In this document: positions 36,665 to 46,256 of the stretch, in pieces
How positions within the stretch are numbered: position 1 is the first letter of the stretch
Layout: every line of letters begins with the position of its first letter
NCBI GenBank assembly: GCA_028289345.1
Contig: JANQQL010000010.1
Span: 434,001-498,000, forward strand
DNA length: 64,000 nt
Reading direction: 5' to 3'
From: Planctomycetota bacterium
GTDB taxonomy: Bacteria > Planctomycetota > B15-G4 > SIAN01
The notes under the pieces: generated by a model
Database searches by the model: none
What the model saw: the letters and a program-made list of their open reading frames with translations, nothing else
What the model was told of the DNA's origin: nothing
Position numbers and translations under genes: made by a program

Positions 36665-36943
36665 ACCCTTGGACCGGAGAGATCGCTGGTGAGCCGTCGG
36701 AAGACGCCTGCCACGCTCCACTCGACCAGCAAACCACTCCCAGGAACCATGGCGCGGCCAGCGCTCCGAGGGACCAGGGCCTCCCCCGTCCCCGGCTCAC
36801 GGATTGGCAAGAACGGCACAATCTCACCTGGATTCGCGCGGCGGGTTCCCCGATCCTCTGCCAGAACTTCGCCAGTCCCGCAAGGCACGCAGATTGCCTT
36901 CCCTTCGCTCGACCCACGAGTCCGAAAGTTCCCAGGAGTCAGA

Positions 36944-38251
36944 ATGAGCCGCCACCAAAGGCCATCCCCTCGAGCCCTCGCGCGATCTGCGCTTTGGGCA
37001 TTCTTGATCGGCGCAACTCCCGGCCCCTCTTGGGCCGCGACCACCCAAGCGGTATCCGAGGACCTGCTGGCCCTCGAAACCTTCGACGCGGTCTGGACGA
37101 CCGTTCGCGATCGCCACTACGACCCGGAACACGGCGGCGTCGACTGGGACGCGGTGGGAGCAGAACTCCGGCCCCACGCAGAACGTGCCGCCTCGAAGAA
37201 CGAACTCCGAGATGTCCTGCGCCGGATGCTCGCGCGGTTGGGGCAATCCCATTTCGCGATCATCGACGCGGAACTCTTCCAAGGAGGCGCGGACACCGGG
37301 CTGGGCGATGAAGACGATCCCGTCCCCCCCGGTGAGCAGACCTGGGACACCGGTTCCGGATTCTCCGTGCGGACCGAAGCGGGCAAAGCCTACGTGGCTT
37401 CGGTGGACGCCAAGTCCAAGGTCGGACGTGCCGGAATCAAGGAAGGTTGGAGCATCGAGCAAGTCGGGGACACGCCGATCGTTGACTGCGAATACTCGGG
37501 AGATGTGACCCGGCCGATCCTGATGGAAGACGGCGAAGAGATCCAAGTCACGTTCCGTTCCCCTGCGGGCAAGACCGTTCCCGTGGACCTTTTCCTCGGC
37601 TCCAAGCGAAGTCGCACCTACCAGTTCGCAGGAATGCCGGCAACCGAGGTGGTGGCAGAGTTCGAGTGGGTCGAGTCAGACATCGGTTACTTCACCTTCA
37701 ACGGCTTCTTCGATCCGGTCCTGGTCATGAGCCAGTTCCAACGCGCCATGGGCGAGTTCATGGACGCCACGGGGATCATTCTCGACGTGCGTGGCAACGG
37801 CGGTGGGATGGGCTCGATGGCCGTGGCGATGTGCAGCTGGTTCGTCGAAGAGGAAGGCGCAGTCCTCGGGATTCTGGAAACTCGAGAGTCCCACCTCGAA
37901 GCCACGGTTCAGCCTCGCATGGACCCGTTCTTCGGTTCCCTTGCGGTGCTCATTGATGGGGCTTCCGGCTCCTCTTCCGAGATCTTCGCCGCCAACCTTC
38001 GAGACCTGGCGGGCGCTCGCCTGTTCGGCGCGCGGACCGCGGGAGCCGTCCTCCCCTCGGCCTTCGATCAGCTTCCGAACGGCGACTACCTTCAGTATGT
38101 GGTTGCCAGCTATGCCACCGGGAGTGGCGAGATTCTGGAGGGAGTCGGCGTCGCACCGGACGTCGAAACGAAGACCCGACGAACCGAAGACCCCCAAGAA
38201 GACGAAGCTCTTCAGGCGGCGATCCGCTGGATCTACGAGGTGAACTCATGA
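36944..38251 (+). CDS. Secreted S41 family (C-terminal processing) peptidase
   Basis: The 435-residue protein starts at the ATG 36944 with AGGAG six bases upstream and has a signal peptide (LWAFLIGATPGPSWA-A). The N-terminal helical domain reads FDAVWTTVRDRHYDPEHGGV, as in S41 tricorn/Ctp proteins. A PDZ-like domain follows (SGFSVRTEAGKAYVASVDAK, AGIKEGWSIEQVGDT). The protease core has GIILDVRGNGGG and the nucleophile region DGASGSSSEIFA, then GARTAGAV. This arrangement is complete, so the enzyme is likely active on periplasmic or extracellular proteins. Its last four bases overlap the next gene (ATGA). Upstream 36665-36943 contains no recognisable gene. Confidence 0.9.
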   Translation: MSRHQRPSPRALARSALWAFLIGATPGPSWAATTQAVSEDLLALETFDAVWTTVRDRHYDPEHGGVDWDAVGAELRPHAERAASKNELRDVLRRMLARLGQSHFAIIDAELFQGGADTGLGDEDDPVPPGEQTWDTGSGFSVRTEAGKAYVASVDAKSKVGRAGIKEGWSIEQVGDTPIVDCEYSGDVTRPILMEDGEEIQVTFRSPAGKTVPVDLFLGSKRSRTYQFAGMPATEVVAEFEWVESDIGYFTFNGFFDPVLVMSQFQRAMGEFMDATGIILDVRGNGGGMGSMAVAMCSWFVEEEGAVLGILETRESHLEATVQPRMDPFFGSLAVLIDGASGSSSEIFAANLRDLAGARLFGARTAGAVLPSAFDQLPNGDYLQYVVASYATGSGEILEGVGVAPDVETKTRRTEDPQEDEALQAAIRWIYEVNS

Positions 38252-39042
38252 GTCCCCTGATCAACTCTTTTGCCGGCCGCTTGTTCACCGTCCTGTTCGC
38301 TGCTGTCGCAAGCTCGACCTCGAGTCGAGCAACCGTGGCAGCCTCAGACGACCAATTCGTGGTGGACGAGGAGGCGGCCAAAGCTCTCGACCGTTTCGTC
38401 GACGTGACCGGTGGACAAGATGCCTACCGCAACCTGAAATCGAGGGTCTCTCGTGGAACCGTGTATCACTCGACGGAGAATGCTCTCGCTCTCCTCGACG
38501 TCTACGAGACCAACAGCACGTCTCGCCTGTGGCGAAGCCGCTGCGAGATGTTGGGTGAGGAGCGCGAAACCAGCGCTGGAACCCAAGCGTGGAACCACAG
38601 CCTGGCCGCAGGTCCCAGACTCCAACGGGACACTGCCCTCGACTCCCTGCTTCGTCACGCTCCTCTCGACTCTCCCACTCGTTGGCGAGATCAGTATCCA
38701 CGGGTGGAGTCCCTCGGCACCGAAGATGTGGATGGCACGCCTTGTCACGTCGTTCGACTCACCCCTCCCACCGGGGAAGCAGAGACCCGCTTCTTTTCCG
38801 TGGAAACGGGGCTGCTGCTGCGCGCGGACCGACCCTTTCCCGTCGAAGGAAATCTGATCCTGGTTCGCTTCCTCTACGACGACTACCGCGAGGTCGACGG
38901 CATCCTCGTTCCCCATCGAGTCAACGAACGGCAAGCGGATCTGAAAGAGCGACGCATGGTGTTCGAATCCATCGAGCACGACGTCCCCATCGATCCCGAG
39001 CTGTTCGAGATCCCTTGGCAGGTTCAAGAGTTGATGGAATGA
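38248..39042 (+). CDS. LolA/outer-membrane-lipoprotein-sorting-like protein
   Basis: The 264-residue protein has a signal peptide (LFTVLFAAVASSTSSRATVA). The opening helix ALDRFVDVTGGQDAYRNLKS and the pattern of antiparallel strands match the LolA/LolB-like half-barrel often found next to proteases and in metagenomic planctomycetes. The strands include PCHVVRLTPPTGEAETRFFS, ETGLLLRADRPF and NLILVRFLYDDYREVDGILV. It starts inside the stop codon of the S41 peptidase gene (ATGA overlap), so the two are made together. It may bind lipid or a hydrophobic peptide. It ends convergently 61 bases from the gene at 39104. Confidence 0.75.
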   Translation: MSPLINSFAGRLFTVLFAAVASSTSSRATVAASDDQFVVDEEAAKALDRFVDVTGGQDAYRNLKSRVSRGTVYHSTENALALLDVYETNSTSRLWRSRCEMLGEERETSAGTQAWNHSLAAGPRLQRDTALDSLLRHAPLDSPTRWRDQYPRVESLGTEDVDGTPCHVVRLTPPTGEAETRFFSVETGLLLRADRPFPVEGNLILVRFLYDDYREVDGILVPHRVNERQADLKERRMVFESIEHDVPIDPELFEIPWQVQELME

Positions 39043-39103
39043 CGGGGACCGTGGAACTTCGCGACAAGCTGCGTCGGGGAGCCCCACCCGTGCAGACCTC
39101 CCG

Positions 39104-40036
39104 TCACAGCCTCTCCGCCAAGACCGTGATCTGAGTCACCTGACAAGACGAGTCCGTGTGCTGAAGGGAAAAGGAGATCTCGGAGAGACTCGGATCTCCG
39201 ATTTGGGACTCCTCCGGAAAGAACAGAGGGTCCAGCGTGCAGTCCGGTCGTAAGGCGAGCTCGACACGCTGTCTCTTTCCGCGAACGGTCAGGCGCCCAA
39301 AGCCATCCAGCTGAATCCACTCGCCACCTGCGACGCTGACATCCCATTTCGCAATCGCGTACTCGGCGATCGGACCTGCTCCCCCGATCGGAACCAGCTG
39401 GATGTTTCCAGACAGAGATCGAGGTTGGAGGGTTTCGCCAGCGCAGACGAGGGCCTGAGCCACGGAACTCTGAAGAGAGTCGACGCGGAAAACCAAAGAG
39501 TCCGGGAATGCGTACTGACTTTCCAACAACAGCGAAACGCCGTCGCACGGCTTCCCGTCCAATGGCGCGACCATCAGATTCGAAATCGGATCGGACTCTC
39601 CGCTTGCCCAAGCATCCATGTTGAAGCCGAAGTAGGGCTGGACCTCCCCGCCGTCGAAGCTCAACCACAACCACGCTCGCTGGAGATAGGCTTCTCCCTG
39701 CGACGAGGCGGACCAGTCGCGCCAGAAAACTCCGGAACCGGTCACCTGGCGTTCTCCGTCCGGCGTTGCCGCGTACCAATTGATATCGCGAAGCACGAAC
39801 TCCCAGCGCCTCGCCACATCACTGGTGAAAAAGGCCGTCAACCCCATGACGAAGGATCCTCGCATGGCGGCGCTCTCGTCACACTGCTCGGAGAGTCCGG
39901 CTCCTTCGATCAAGCGAAGAACACCCATCTCCTCGGATTCGTGCGGACAAACAGGCTGTGCATGCGCGCTCGATGGCGCAAAGACGCTGAACAAAGCCAA
40001 CACGGCGGCCCCACCAATTTGACGATTCGCTGACAT
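39104..40036 (-). CDS. Secreted protein of unknown function
   Basis: The 310-residue protein starts at the ATG 40036, preceded by GGGTGA. It has a signal peptide (GGAAVLALFSVFAPSSAHA-Q). After that the chain is beta-rich, with four or five cysteines placed like disulfides (CPH, EQCDES, PDC, SSC). The most regular strands are WEFVLRDINWYAA and LQRAWLWLSFDGGE. I do not recognise a family. The segment QPYFGFNMDAWASG suggests a secreted beta-sandwich. It is divergent from the lipoprotein gene at 40203, sharing 166 bases. It might bind a surface polymer, but nothing in the sequence shows that. Confidence 0.7.
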   Translation of the reverse strand: MSANRQIGGAAVLALFSVFAPSSAHAQPVCPHESEEMGVLRLIEGAGLSEQCDESAAMRGSFVMGLTAFFTSDVARRWEFVLRDINWYAATPDGERQVTGSGVFWRDWSASSQGEAYLQRAWLWLSFDGGEVQPYFGFNMDAWASGESDPISNLMVAPLDGKPCDGVSLLLESQYAFPDSLVFRVDSLQSSVAQALVCAGETLQPRSLSGNIQLVPIGGAGPIAEYAIAKWDVSVAGGEWIQLDGFGRLTVRGKRQRVELALRPDCTLDPLFFPEESQIGDPSLSEISFSLQHTDSSCQVTQITVLAERL

Positions 40037-40202
40037 TGTGATCTCACCCTTTCGATTCCTGCGAGCCCGGGACGAACCGTTAGACGCTCCCTGGAAAACG
40101 GTCACGGGAGGGCTGTCCACCGCGACTCTCCTGGCCGGGGGTTTCCTCTCTCGCAACGTATGATGGATCGCCGTCGGTCCCGATTCTCTCCGAGGAACTC
40201 CC

Positions 40203-41243
40203 ATGATCCGTGCCTCTTTGCTGGGTCTTGCGGTTTCGGCCGCCGCTGGTTGTGCTCACTCCCCGATCGAAGAAAAGACTGTCTCCTGGAACCAGGAAAC
40301 CGCCTACGAGGGTTCGACCAAGCTCGGTGGCTGCACGGTCGGCGACCTGGATCCCGATCGACCGGGTCAGGAAATTGCCGTCGTGGCTGGAAATGGGGAC
40401 GTGATTCTCGTGTTCCTCGATCAGGGGGAATGGCAGTCGGAGACGGTCGATCACTTGCCGGGAGAAATGATCCAATGCGCGGCGGGAAACCTCCTTCCGG
40501 ATCATCCCGGGGACGAACTCATCACCGTCGGCATTGCCCAGGGAGGCGAAGATGACGGAGGACCAGGTTCCGCCTGGGTGTTCTTCAAGACCTCCTCCGG
40601 CTGGCAACGACAGAAGGCCTTCGAGGACTCGGCGCTGCTTCACGCCGTGTGCATGGGCCCTCCTGGGACGGCCTTCGTCGCCGGCTACTCCCACAAGGTG
40701 CATCGCCTCGAACGCGGCCCTGATGGCTGGGCTGCCGGCTGGAGTGCTGACCTCGCGGGGCCGGCCAAAGGTGCCGCGTGGAGTCAAGACGGACTCGCGA
40801 TCTGCGATGCCAATGGACGCCTCAACATTTTCGACGAAGGGGGACAAGCGATTCCGCACCGTGCTGCCTTCCCTGCCCCGCAGGCACGCATTGCGCGTGA
40901 TGGCGCTCGGGTGTTGGTTTGCGACAACGGGGGAGATCTGCGGCTCCTGAACTCCCCCACTTCGATTCCCGAGGTCATCCATCACGAATCCGACCGGCTT
41001 CGGGGTGCCGTCTTTGCCGACCTGCTTGCCGAATCCCCGGGACTCGAATGCGCCACGGCTGGCTATCGCGGCGACGTGACGCTGGTGTACCGTCACTCGA
41101 AGGGCGAGTGGCACGCCGAACCGGTGGGGCACGATTCGGACCGGTTCCACCACCTCGCCACCGGCGTGCTGCCGGGACGAGGAATCAGTCTCGTCGGTTG
41201 CGGATACTCCGGAAGGGTGACCGTCGTTTCGCGCCGCCGCTGA
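40203..41243 (+). CDS. Lipoprotein beta-propeller protein (FG-GAP-like)
   Basis: The 346-residue protein starts behind GAGGA and has a lipobox (SAAAGC), so it is probably lipid-anchored. Repeats of about 50 residues contain VGDLDPDRPGQEIAVVAGNG, AAGNLLPDHPGDELITVG and FADLLAESPGLECATAGYRG. These are short acidic loops, variants of the VCBS/FG-GAP blade without the full calcium DxDxDG motif. The product is probably a six- or seven-bladed propeller on the cell surface or in the periplasm. It lies 168 bases before the sulfatase-fold gene on the same strand, possibly in the same operon. Confidence 0.75.
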   Translation: MIRASLLGLAVSAAAGCAHSPIEEKTVSWNQETAYEGSTKLGGCTVGDLDPDRPGQEIAVVAGNGDVILVFLDQGEWQSETVDHLPGEMIQCAAGNLLPDHPGDELITVGIAQGGEDDGGPGSAWVFFKTSSGWQRQKAFEDSALLHAVCMGPPGTAFVAGYSHKVHRLERGPDGWAAGWSADLAGPAKGAAWSQDGLAICDANGRLNIFDEGGQAIPHRAAFPAPQARIARDGARVLVCDNGGDLRLLNSPTSIPEVIHHESDRLRGAVFADLLAESPGLECATAGYRGDVTLVYRHSKGEWHAEPVGHDSDRFHHLATGVLPGRGISLVGCGYSGRVTVVSRRR

Positions 41244-41411
41244 ACGGGTCATTTCCACCCGGACAAGGTTACTCATCCGCACTTCGCCTCCCAGTGTTCA
41301 CTCCTCGTTCTGTCCATCCCATGCTTTGCTGTGCGCAGCTGACTCCAAGGGGTAAGGTCGTGCGTCGAGAGCCGCTCCTGCGGCAATCTATTGGAATCAC
41401 GCAAGCGAAGC

Positions 41412-44291
41412 GTGCGAGGAGAACGACTGAGGCGTCTTTCAAAGCTTCGAAGCATTGTCTACTGCGCCATGACAACATTGTTGGCGGCCATGGGCTGTGC
41501 TCCCAGTTTCGAAGAAGCACGTCCCGTCTCGCCGACTGTCTTCCATCTCATCGATCGGCCGGATCAAGTCCTCCGCATGGAAGGGATCCTCACGCAGATT
41601 GATCCCCCGAAGACGATTCACCTGGAAGCCACGGCGGAGACGGTCGCGGCTTCCCAGGCGGTGCAAGCCCTTCCGTGGCCGGCCGTCGAGGGAACGATCC
41701 GAGTCCGACGCAATGGCTTCGATCTCCCTCGGAAAGCCCTCGACTCGGCCGACTCGGAGCCCGGGTTTCGCGAATATCCGAATCAGCGCACCTTGACACC
41801 GGATCAGTTCGAAGAGGTTACAGGGAAAGTCCGCTCGCTCACCAATCTGGCCCCCTATGTGGAACTGGCGGCAAACGAATGCGCAGTGGTCAAGATCGAC
41901 TCCTTCGCCTCGAGTCTGTCAGTCGCCGTGTCCACGAGTACATTGCCGGATCGCGACGTTTGGCTCGAGGCCGATCTCGAGGGAAAGCCGGTGCATCGAT
42001 GGAAACCCACGCCCCCTCGGGAAACCCACGAGTTTTCGGTTCCCCTGGAACCCGGTGTCCATCGTCTGAGACTGACGGCCAGAGGAAGGACGCCGTCTTC
42101 TCGAAGGATGCCACTCGTCGGGATCTTCTCCGTCTCGTTGCAATTCCCCCATGGGCACCTGGTCACGATTCCCCTGGACAGCATCGACGGAACCGCTCTG
42201 GAGTACGAGCCACGCCGTCCTCGGCAAATTGAGACGCTGCGGTGTCGAAACGAGACGACTCCCGCCCTGTTCATCGGCGGTCCCACCCGGTGGACGACTC
42301 GTCGCCCGCCGGTCCCCGACACGGACTTCGGCCCTGCGATCGCAGGTCTGTTCGAGGTGCCGACCCAAGGAGCCGAGCAACTGACCCTCTGGCAGCCGGC
42401 CGTCCGCTGCCTGGCGTTGCTGGATCGTGCCGAAACGGCCTTGGCCGATGACCTCACCCGGCATCCCGGAAACACTCCGCCTTGTTCCGATTTCGTGAAG
42501 CATCACGCGGCTCAGCGGGCACGCGCCGCCGACCGCTGGGGCCAACAAGGGATCGTCCAAGCCCGGGGGAGCGCGCGTCGACGACTCGACCCAGCCACGG
42601 TCCTGGAAAGGTGTTTCCGTCGCATGCCTCTAGAGGACGACCGTCGTGCGGGTCTGTACCTGCCCGCCCCCACCTCGATTCGGTTCCACGTCGAAAACCC
42701 CGACCGTCGCGTGCTGCGGTTTGCTTGGGGCGTCGAACAACACCAATCCCTCGTTCGGTTCCGTGTGTCATGGACGCCTCGCAATGGGCCCACCGAGACT
42801 CTGGACGAATGGGTCGCGGTTGAGGCTGGCCGCTGGTTCGAGCGAAGCGTCTCGCTCGAAAAGCAGGGATCTGCCGCGGGTGAGTTGACCTTCGAAACCG
42901 AGACCGAGGACATGGCCGAGACTGGCACGTTCGCAGGCATTGCCGAACCGCGCCTGGTCGTTGCCGCCCCCTCGTCAGCTCCAAGACCCAATCTGATCGT
43001 CTACTTGGTCGATACATTGCGAAGTGATGCCACCTCGGTGTTCGGCTGCCCGGACGAGACGACTCCGACGCTGACCAGGCTCGCCTCCGAGGGCTATGCC
43101 TTCGATGAGTTCTTTGCAACGGCCTCTTGGACTCGCCCCACCACGGCCTCGGTATTGACCGGAACCTATCCGATTTCTCACCAGGTCATGCACCGCTCGA
43201 GCGCCCTCTCGCCCGACAACATCACCCTTGCCGAGATTCTCCGCGCCTCCGGATACTCCACTTGGGCAGGGGTGACAAACGTGCAGATTTCGGCGGAGTC
43301 CGTTCGATTCGATCAAGGGTTCCATCGGTTCACGGTTCCCAAGGAGCTCCAGGCGTTCGGTTCCAAACCGACGTCGTCCTATCTCGCGGACACGGTTCAT
43401 CCGTGGATCGATGCTCACGGCGACGAACCGTTCTTTCTCTACCTGCACTCCCTCGACCCTCACCTCCCTTATGACCCACCACCGAGCACGGCCCACTTGT
43501 TTCGCGGGGAGTACGAGGGTCCCCTCGCGGGTACAACCATCGCAAGCACGAGAACAATCCTTGGGAAGGTTCCGGAGCCGTCGGACGAAGACATCCGGTA
43601 CCTTCGCGGTGTGTACCATGAGTGCGTTCGCGGACAAGACGAGCAACTCGCGGCCCTGCTCGATGCCCTACGAAACAAGGGGGTGCTCGACCGCACCATC
43701 ATTGCGGTGATCTCCGACCATGGCGAAGAATTCTACGACCATGGACAGTGGGGCCACGGCGGACGAATGTGGAATGAACAGCTTCGAGTGCCATGGGTGC
43801 TGTCCGTTCCCCGGCCTTGGAGAGGTGACCTGCCTGCGCCACCGCAACGCATCCGTGCACCCTCATCCCAGGTCGACGTGGTTCCCACGCTCCTCGACTT
43901 TCTCGACATCGACCCGGTGGGTTCCGTCGACGGAATCAGCCTCATGCCCCTCCTTCAAGGAGCCCCCGGGCCAGATCGCCTCCTCCTTGCCCACGAAGGA
44001 CTCGATCGAGACATGCAGGGTCACCACTCGACGATGCTCTACGGTGACTGGAAACTGACACGCACTCAGATTGGCGATCAAGAAACGTACCGACTGTTCG
44101 ACCTCTCTCAGGATCCACTCGAGATCTCACCGCAACCTCTGGACACCGAAGCCATGGAGCGACTTCAACAGCGATGGGAGCAGATGGAGGCAGAGTTGAA
44201 GCGGAGCGCTGAGGAAACCACCGAAGCCACCTTCGACGAAGAGCAACAGCAGCAACTCGAGGCACTGGGATACCTGGAAGACAAGCGCTGA
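41412..44291 (+). CDS. Lipoprotein of the sulfatase/alkaline phosphatase superfamily
   Basis: The product has about 959 residues from the GTG at 41412 (start uncertain). A basic n-region and a hydrophobic stretch end near AAMGC, suggesting a lipoprotein. The first half (about 40-530) is beta-rich and unrecognised. The catalytic part begins LIVYLVDTLRSDATSVFGC, with two metal-binding Asp residues. The active-site segment SWTRPTTASVLTG aligns with the C/SxPxR sulfatase motif but carries Thr574 where a formylglycine Cys or Ser would be. A second metal motif is VISDHGEEFYDH. The ending resembles sulfatases (HSTMLYGDWKL). Thr is the nucleophile of phosphoethanolamine transferases in this superfamily, so sulfatase activity should not be assumed. 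Confidence 0.8.
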   Translation: MRGERLRRLSKLRSIVYCAMTTLLAAMGCAPSFEEARPVSPTVFHLIDRPDQVLRMEGILTQIDPPKTIHLEATAETVAASQAVQALPWPAVEGTIRVRRNGFDLPRKALDSADSEPGFREYPNQRTLTPDQFEEVTGKVRSLTNLAPYVELAANECAVVKIDSFASSLSVAVSTSTLPDRDVWLEADLEGKPVHRWKPTPPRETHEFSVPLEPGVHRLRLTARGRTPSSRRMPLVGIFSVSLQFPHGHLVTIPLDSIDGTALEYEPRRPRQIETLRCRNETTPALFIGGPTRWTTRRPPVPDTDFGPAIAGLFEVPTQGAEQLTLWQPAVRCLALLDRAETALADDLTRHPGNTPPCSDFVKHHAAQRARAADRWGQQGIVQARGSARRRLDPATVLERCFRRMPLEDDRRAGLYLPAPTSIRFHVENPDRRVLRFAWGVEQHQSLVRFRVSWTPRNGPTETLDEWVAVEAGRWFERSVSLEKQGSAAGELTFETETEDMAETGTFAGIAEPRLVVAAPSSAPRPNLIVYLVDTLRSDATSVFGCPDETTPTLTRLASEGYAFDEFFATASWTRPTTASVLTGTYPISHQVMHRSSALSPDNITLAEILRASGYSTWAGVTNVQISAESVRFDQGFHRFTVPKELQAFGSKPTSSYLADTVHPWIDAHGDEPFFLYLHSLDPHLPYDPPPSTAHLFRGEYEGPLAGTTIASTRTILGKVPEPSDEDIRYLRGVYHECVRGQDEQLAALLDALRNKGVLDRTIIAVISDHGEEFYDHGQWGHGGRMWNEQLRVPWVLSVPRPWRGDLPAPPQRIRAPSSQVDVVPTLLDFLDIDPVGSVDGISLMPLLQGAPGPDRLLLAHEGLDRDMQGHHSTMLYGDWKLTRTQIGDQETYRLFDLSQDPLEISPQPLDTEAMERLQQRWEQMEAELKRSAEETTEATFDEEQQQQLEALGYLEDKR

Positions 44292-44583
44292 TCGCTTGCC
44301 CTCCCCGGCATTTCCCCCGGGCCCCCCTCGGAAACCGACTCTGCCCGATGCTTCGAGCCGTCCCCCCACCCCTTCGTGGCGCGGATCTGGCCCGACCTCT
44401 TTGTCGTTCGTCCCAGCCCACCCCCACGAATCACGTCGTTCGTCAATCTCACGGAACCCCAGCGGGAACTTGTGCGTCTCCCCCTCGCCCCACGGTGGCA
44501 CGCCCGTGGGGTCATGGAGGCAGGGATGCCGCTTTTTGAGCAGACCGGCCGCCCACGCGAGAACTCAAAAAGGAGACCGGCTC

Positions 44584-46164
44584 ATGAACAGGCTGTCTTG
44601 GATCGGGTTCGTGATGGCGAGTAGCGTCACCGGATCGTCGGTGATGGCGCAAAGTAACGCCGAAGAAGGCATTGACGTCGCCTTGATCGAGATCGACGAC
44701 CTCTCCCAGGTCGGTCGAACGGGCACCTTTCCCAACGGCGAGTCCGGGGTCTCGATGCTGACCACCTGCTGCAACTTTGGGACGACCAATGTTCGCTGGC
44801 GGGCGCCGATGGATGAAGACCACCCGATGATCGCGTTCATGATGACTCGCGAGCTGAACGGTCGTATGGAGCAGATCTCCGATTGGAGCTACGTGAAGCA
44901 CGGGTTCTTCTCCACCAACTCTCCCGGCTGTGGGAGCTGCTCTGGAGGCAGCGGGAACTTCTTGACGGTCGGCTGCTCCGACACCTACGCCGTCGGCAAC
45001 AACAGTGACCGCAACTGGCTTGGCCCGCCGGCAGAGATCGACCCCTGGTTGGGAACCTGGGATCCGGTCTGCTCTCACTTCGACCAAGGGGAGCCAGCCG
45101 TGGCGGCTCCCGCCGACTGTGACGGTAGCCGTTCGCTGACTCAGCCGATGATCAATGCACTGGGTCCGGTTCGTCATCGCATGGAAATCAGTGACGCCGA
45201 CCTGAACGAGCCCACCGCGGACTACTACTACTACTCCCAATACGTGGTCCGTCGAGAGCCGGAAAATGTCCGCCTCAACAACAGCGGGACTCGCAAGGTC
45301 AACCCCTCTTGGAACGGAACGCGTTGGAACTTCTTCGACCAGGATGCCTTGGTTTGGGGAAGTCCGCTGGATCGCTGGACGGGTGCCGAGGTCTCTTCCG
45401 TTCTCAACGGCAAGGATGATGGCCGCGTGTATCTCGGCGCGGTCGTGACCGGCCCCGATGGCAACGGCATGTATCACTATGAATACGCCATCCACAACCG
45501 GGACAACAGCCGCGGAATCGGTTCCTTCCAGATTCCGGTTTGCCCGGGTGCAACGGTTCAGAATCTGAGCTTCGGAGATTTGGACGACTTGGCGGCCAAC
45601 GATTGGTCCATGGCATTCCAAGGCGGAGCCGTGCGCTTCGAAGGCACCGCCAATCCCGTGGAATGGAACACGATCTACAACTTTTCCTTCGATTGTGACG
45701 CCGCTCCGATCTCCGACCAAGCCATCCTGATGGGACAAGCACGCGCAGGGTCAGGAGCCGACGTGTTGGTGCTGGCCGGCCAAGCGCCCCTGGGACCGTC
45801 CGGAGCCCTCGATCTGGGATTTGCCAAAGCCGGCGGCAATGGCCTCGAGCCAAGTCTTCAGCTCTGCGGCGGCTTCGGAATCGGCGAAACGGGAGACCTG
45901 ACGCTTCGCAACGCCCCGGCCTCGACCGGCACGTTCCTGCTTCTTTCCGACCAGAGCAATCCCACGCCCTACAAGAACGGGACCTTGGTTCCGATTCCGT
46001 TCTTCCTATTGCAGTTCGCCATGACCGATGCGAACGGCGAGATCACGGCCAGTGCCGGCGGCTTCGACAATACCGTGACGCTGTACGCCCAGTTCGTGGT
46101 CAGCGACCCTCTCGCCGACCGAGGGGTGTCCATGTCGAACGCGTTGGAGATCCCGGTGAACTAG
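44584..46164 (+). CDS. Secreted planctomycete protein with C-terminal tail domain
   Basis: The 526-residue protein starts at the ATG 44584 behind AAGGAG and has a signal peptide (WIGFVMASSVTGSSVMA-Q). The N-terminal two thirds has many cysteines (TCCNFG, CGSCSGG, CSDTYA) and a VGNNSDRNWLGPPAEIDPWL stretch common in planctomycete exported proteins. I do not recognise an enzymatic motif. The C-terminal 180 residues form two beta domains: an FGDLDDLAANDWSMAFQGG segment, then GNGLEPSLQLCGGFGIGETG to the end GVSMSNALEIPVN. That ending is shared with other secreted proteins in the window. It is probably extracellular. The 291-base gap before it (44292-44583) shows no gene. Confidence 0.75.
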   Translation: MNRLSWIGFVMASSVTGSSVMAQSNAEEGIDVALIEIDDLSQVGRTGTFPNGESGVSMLTTCCNFGTTNVRWRAPMDEDHPMIAFMMTRELNGRMEQISDWSYVKHGFFSTNSPGCGSCSGGSGNFLTVGCSDTYAVGNNSDRNWLGPPAEIDPWLGTWDPVCSHFDQGEPAVAAPADCDGSRSLTQPMINALGPVRHRMEISDADLNEPTADYYYYSQYVVRREPENVRLNNSGTRKVNPSWNGTRWNFFDQDALVWGSPLDRWTGAEVSSVLNGKDDGRVYLGAVVTGPDGNGMYHYEYAIHNRDNSRGIGSFQIPVCPGATVQNLSFGDLDDLAANDWSMAFQGGAVRFEGTANPVEWNTIYNFSFDCDAAPISDQAILMGQARAGSGADVLVLAGQAPLGPSGALDLGFAKAGGNGLEPSLQLCGGFGIGETGDLTLRNAPASTGTFLLLSDQSNPTPYKNGTLVPIPFFLLQFAMTDANGEITASAGGFDNTVTLYAQFVVSDPLADRGVSMSNALEIPVN

Positions 46165-46195
46165 CCCGTGCGATTCGCGCGAGTGTCGGCCGAAA

Positions 46196-46233
46196 GACGA
46201 GAGGCGGGTCCGGAATCGGACGCGCCTCTTGTC
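46196..46233. terminator. Bidirectional terminator hairpin
   Basis: GACGAGAGGCG (46196-46206) pairs with CGCCTCTTGTC (46223-46233) with one mismatch. A further inner stem TCCG/CGGA closes a four-base loop (GAAT). It lies between convergent genes ending at 46164 and 46257. Confidence 0.7.
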
Positions 46234-46256
46234 GTGGGTCTCGGCCTGCAAATGGG

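Noticed and set aside
44512-45738. Minus-strand frame of 408 codons
   Set aside because: It is antisense to the secreted protein at 44584, whose signal peptide, ribosome site and tail are clear.
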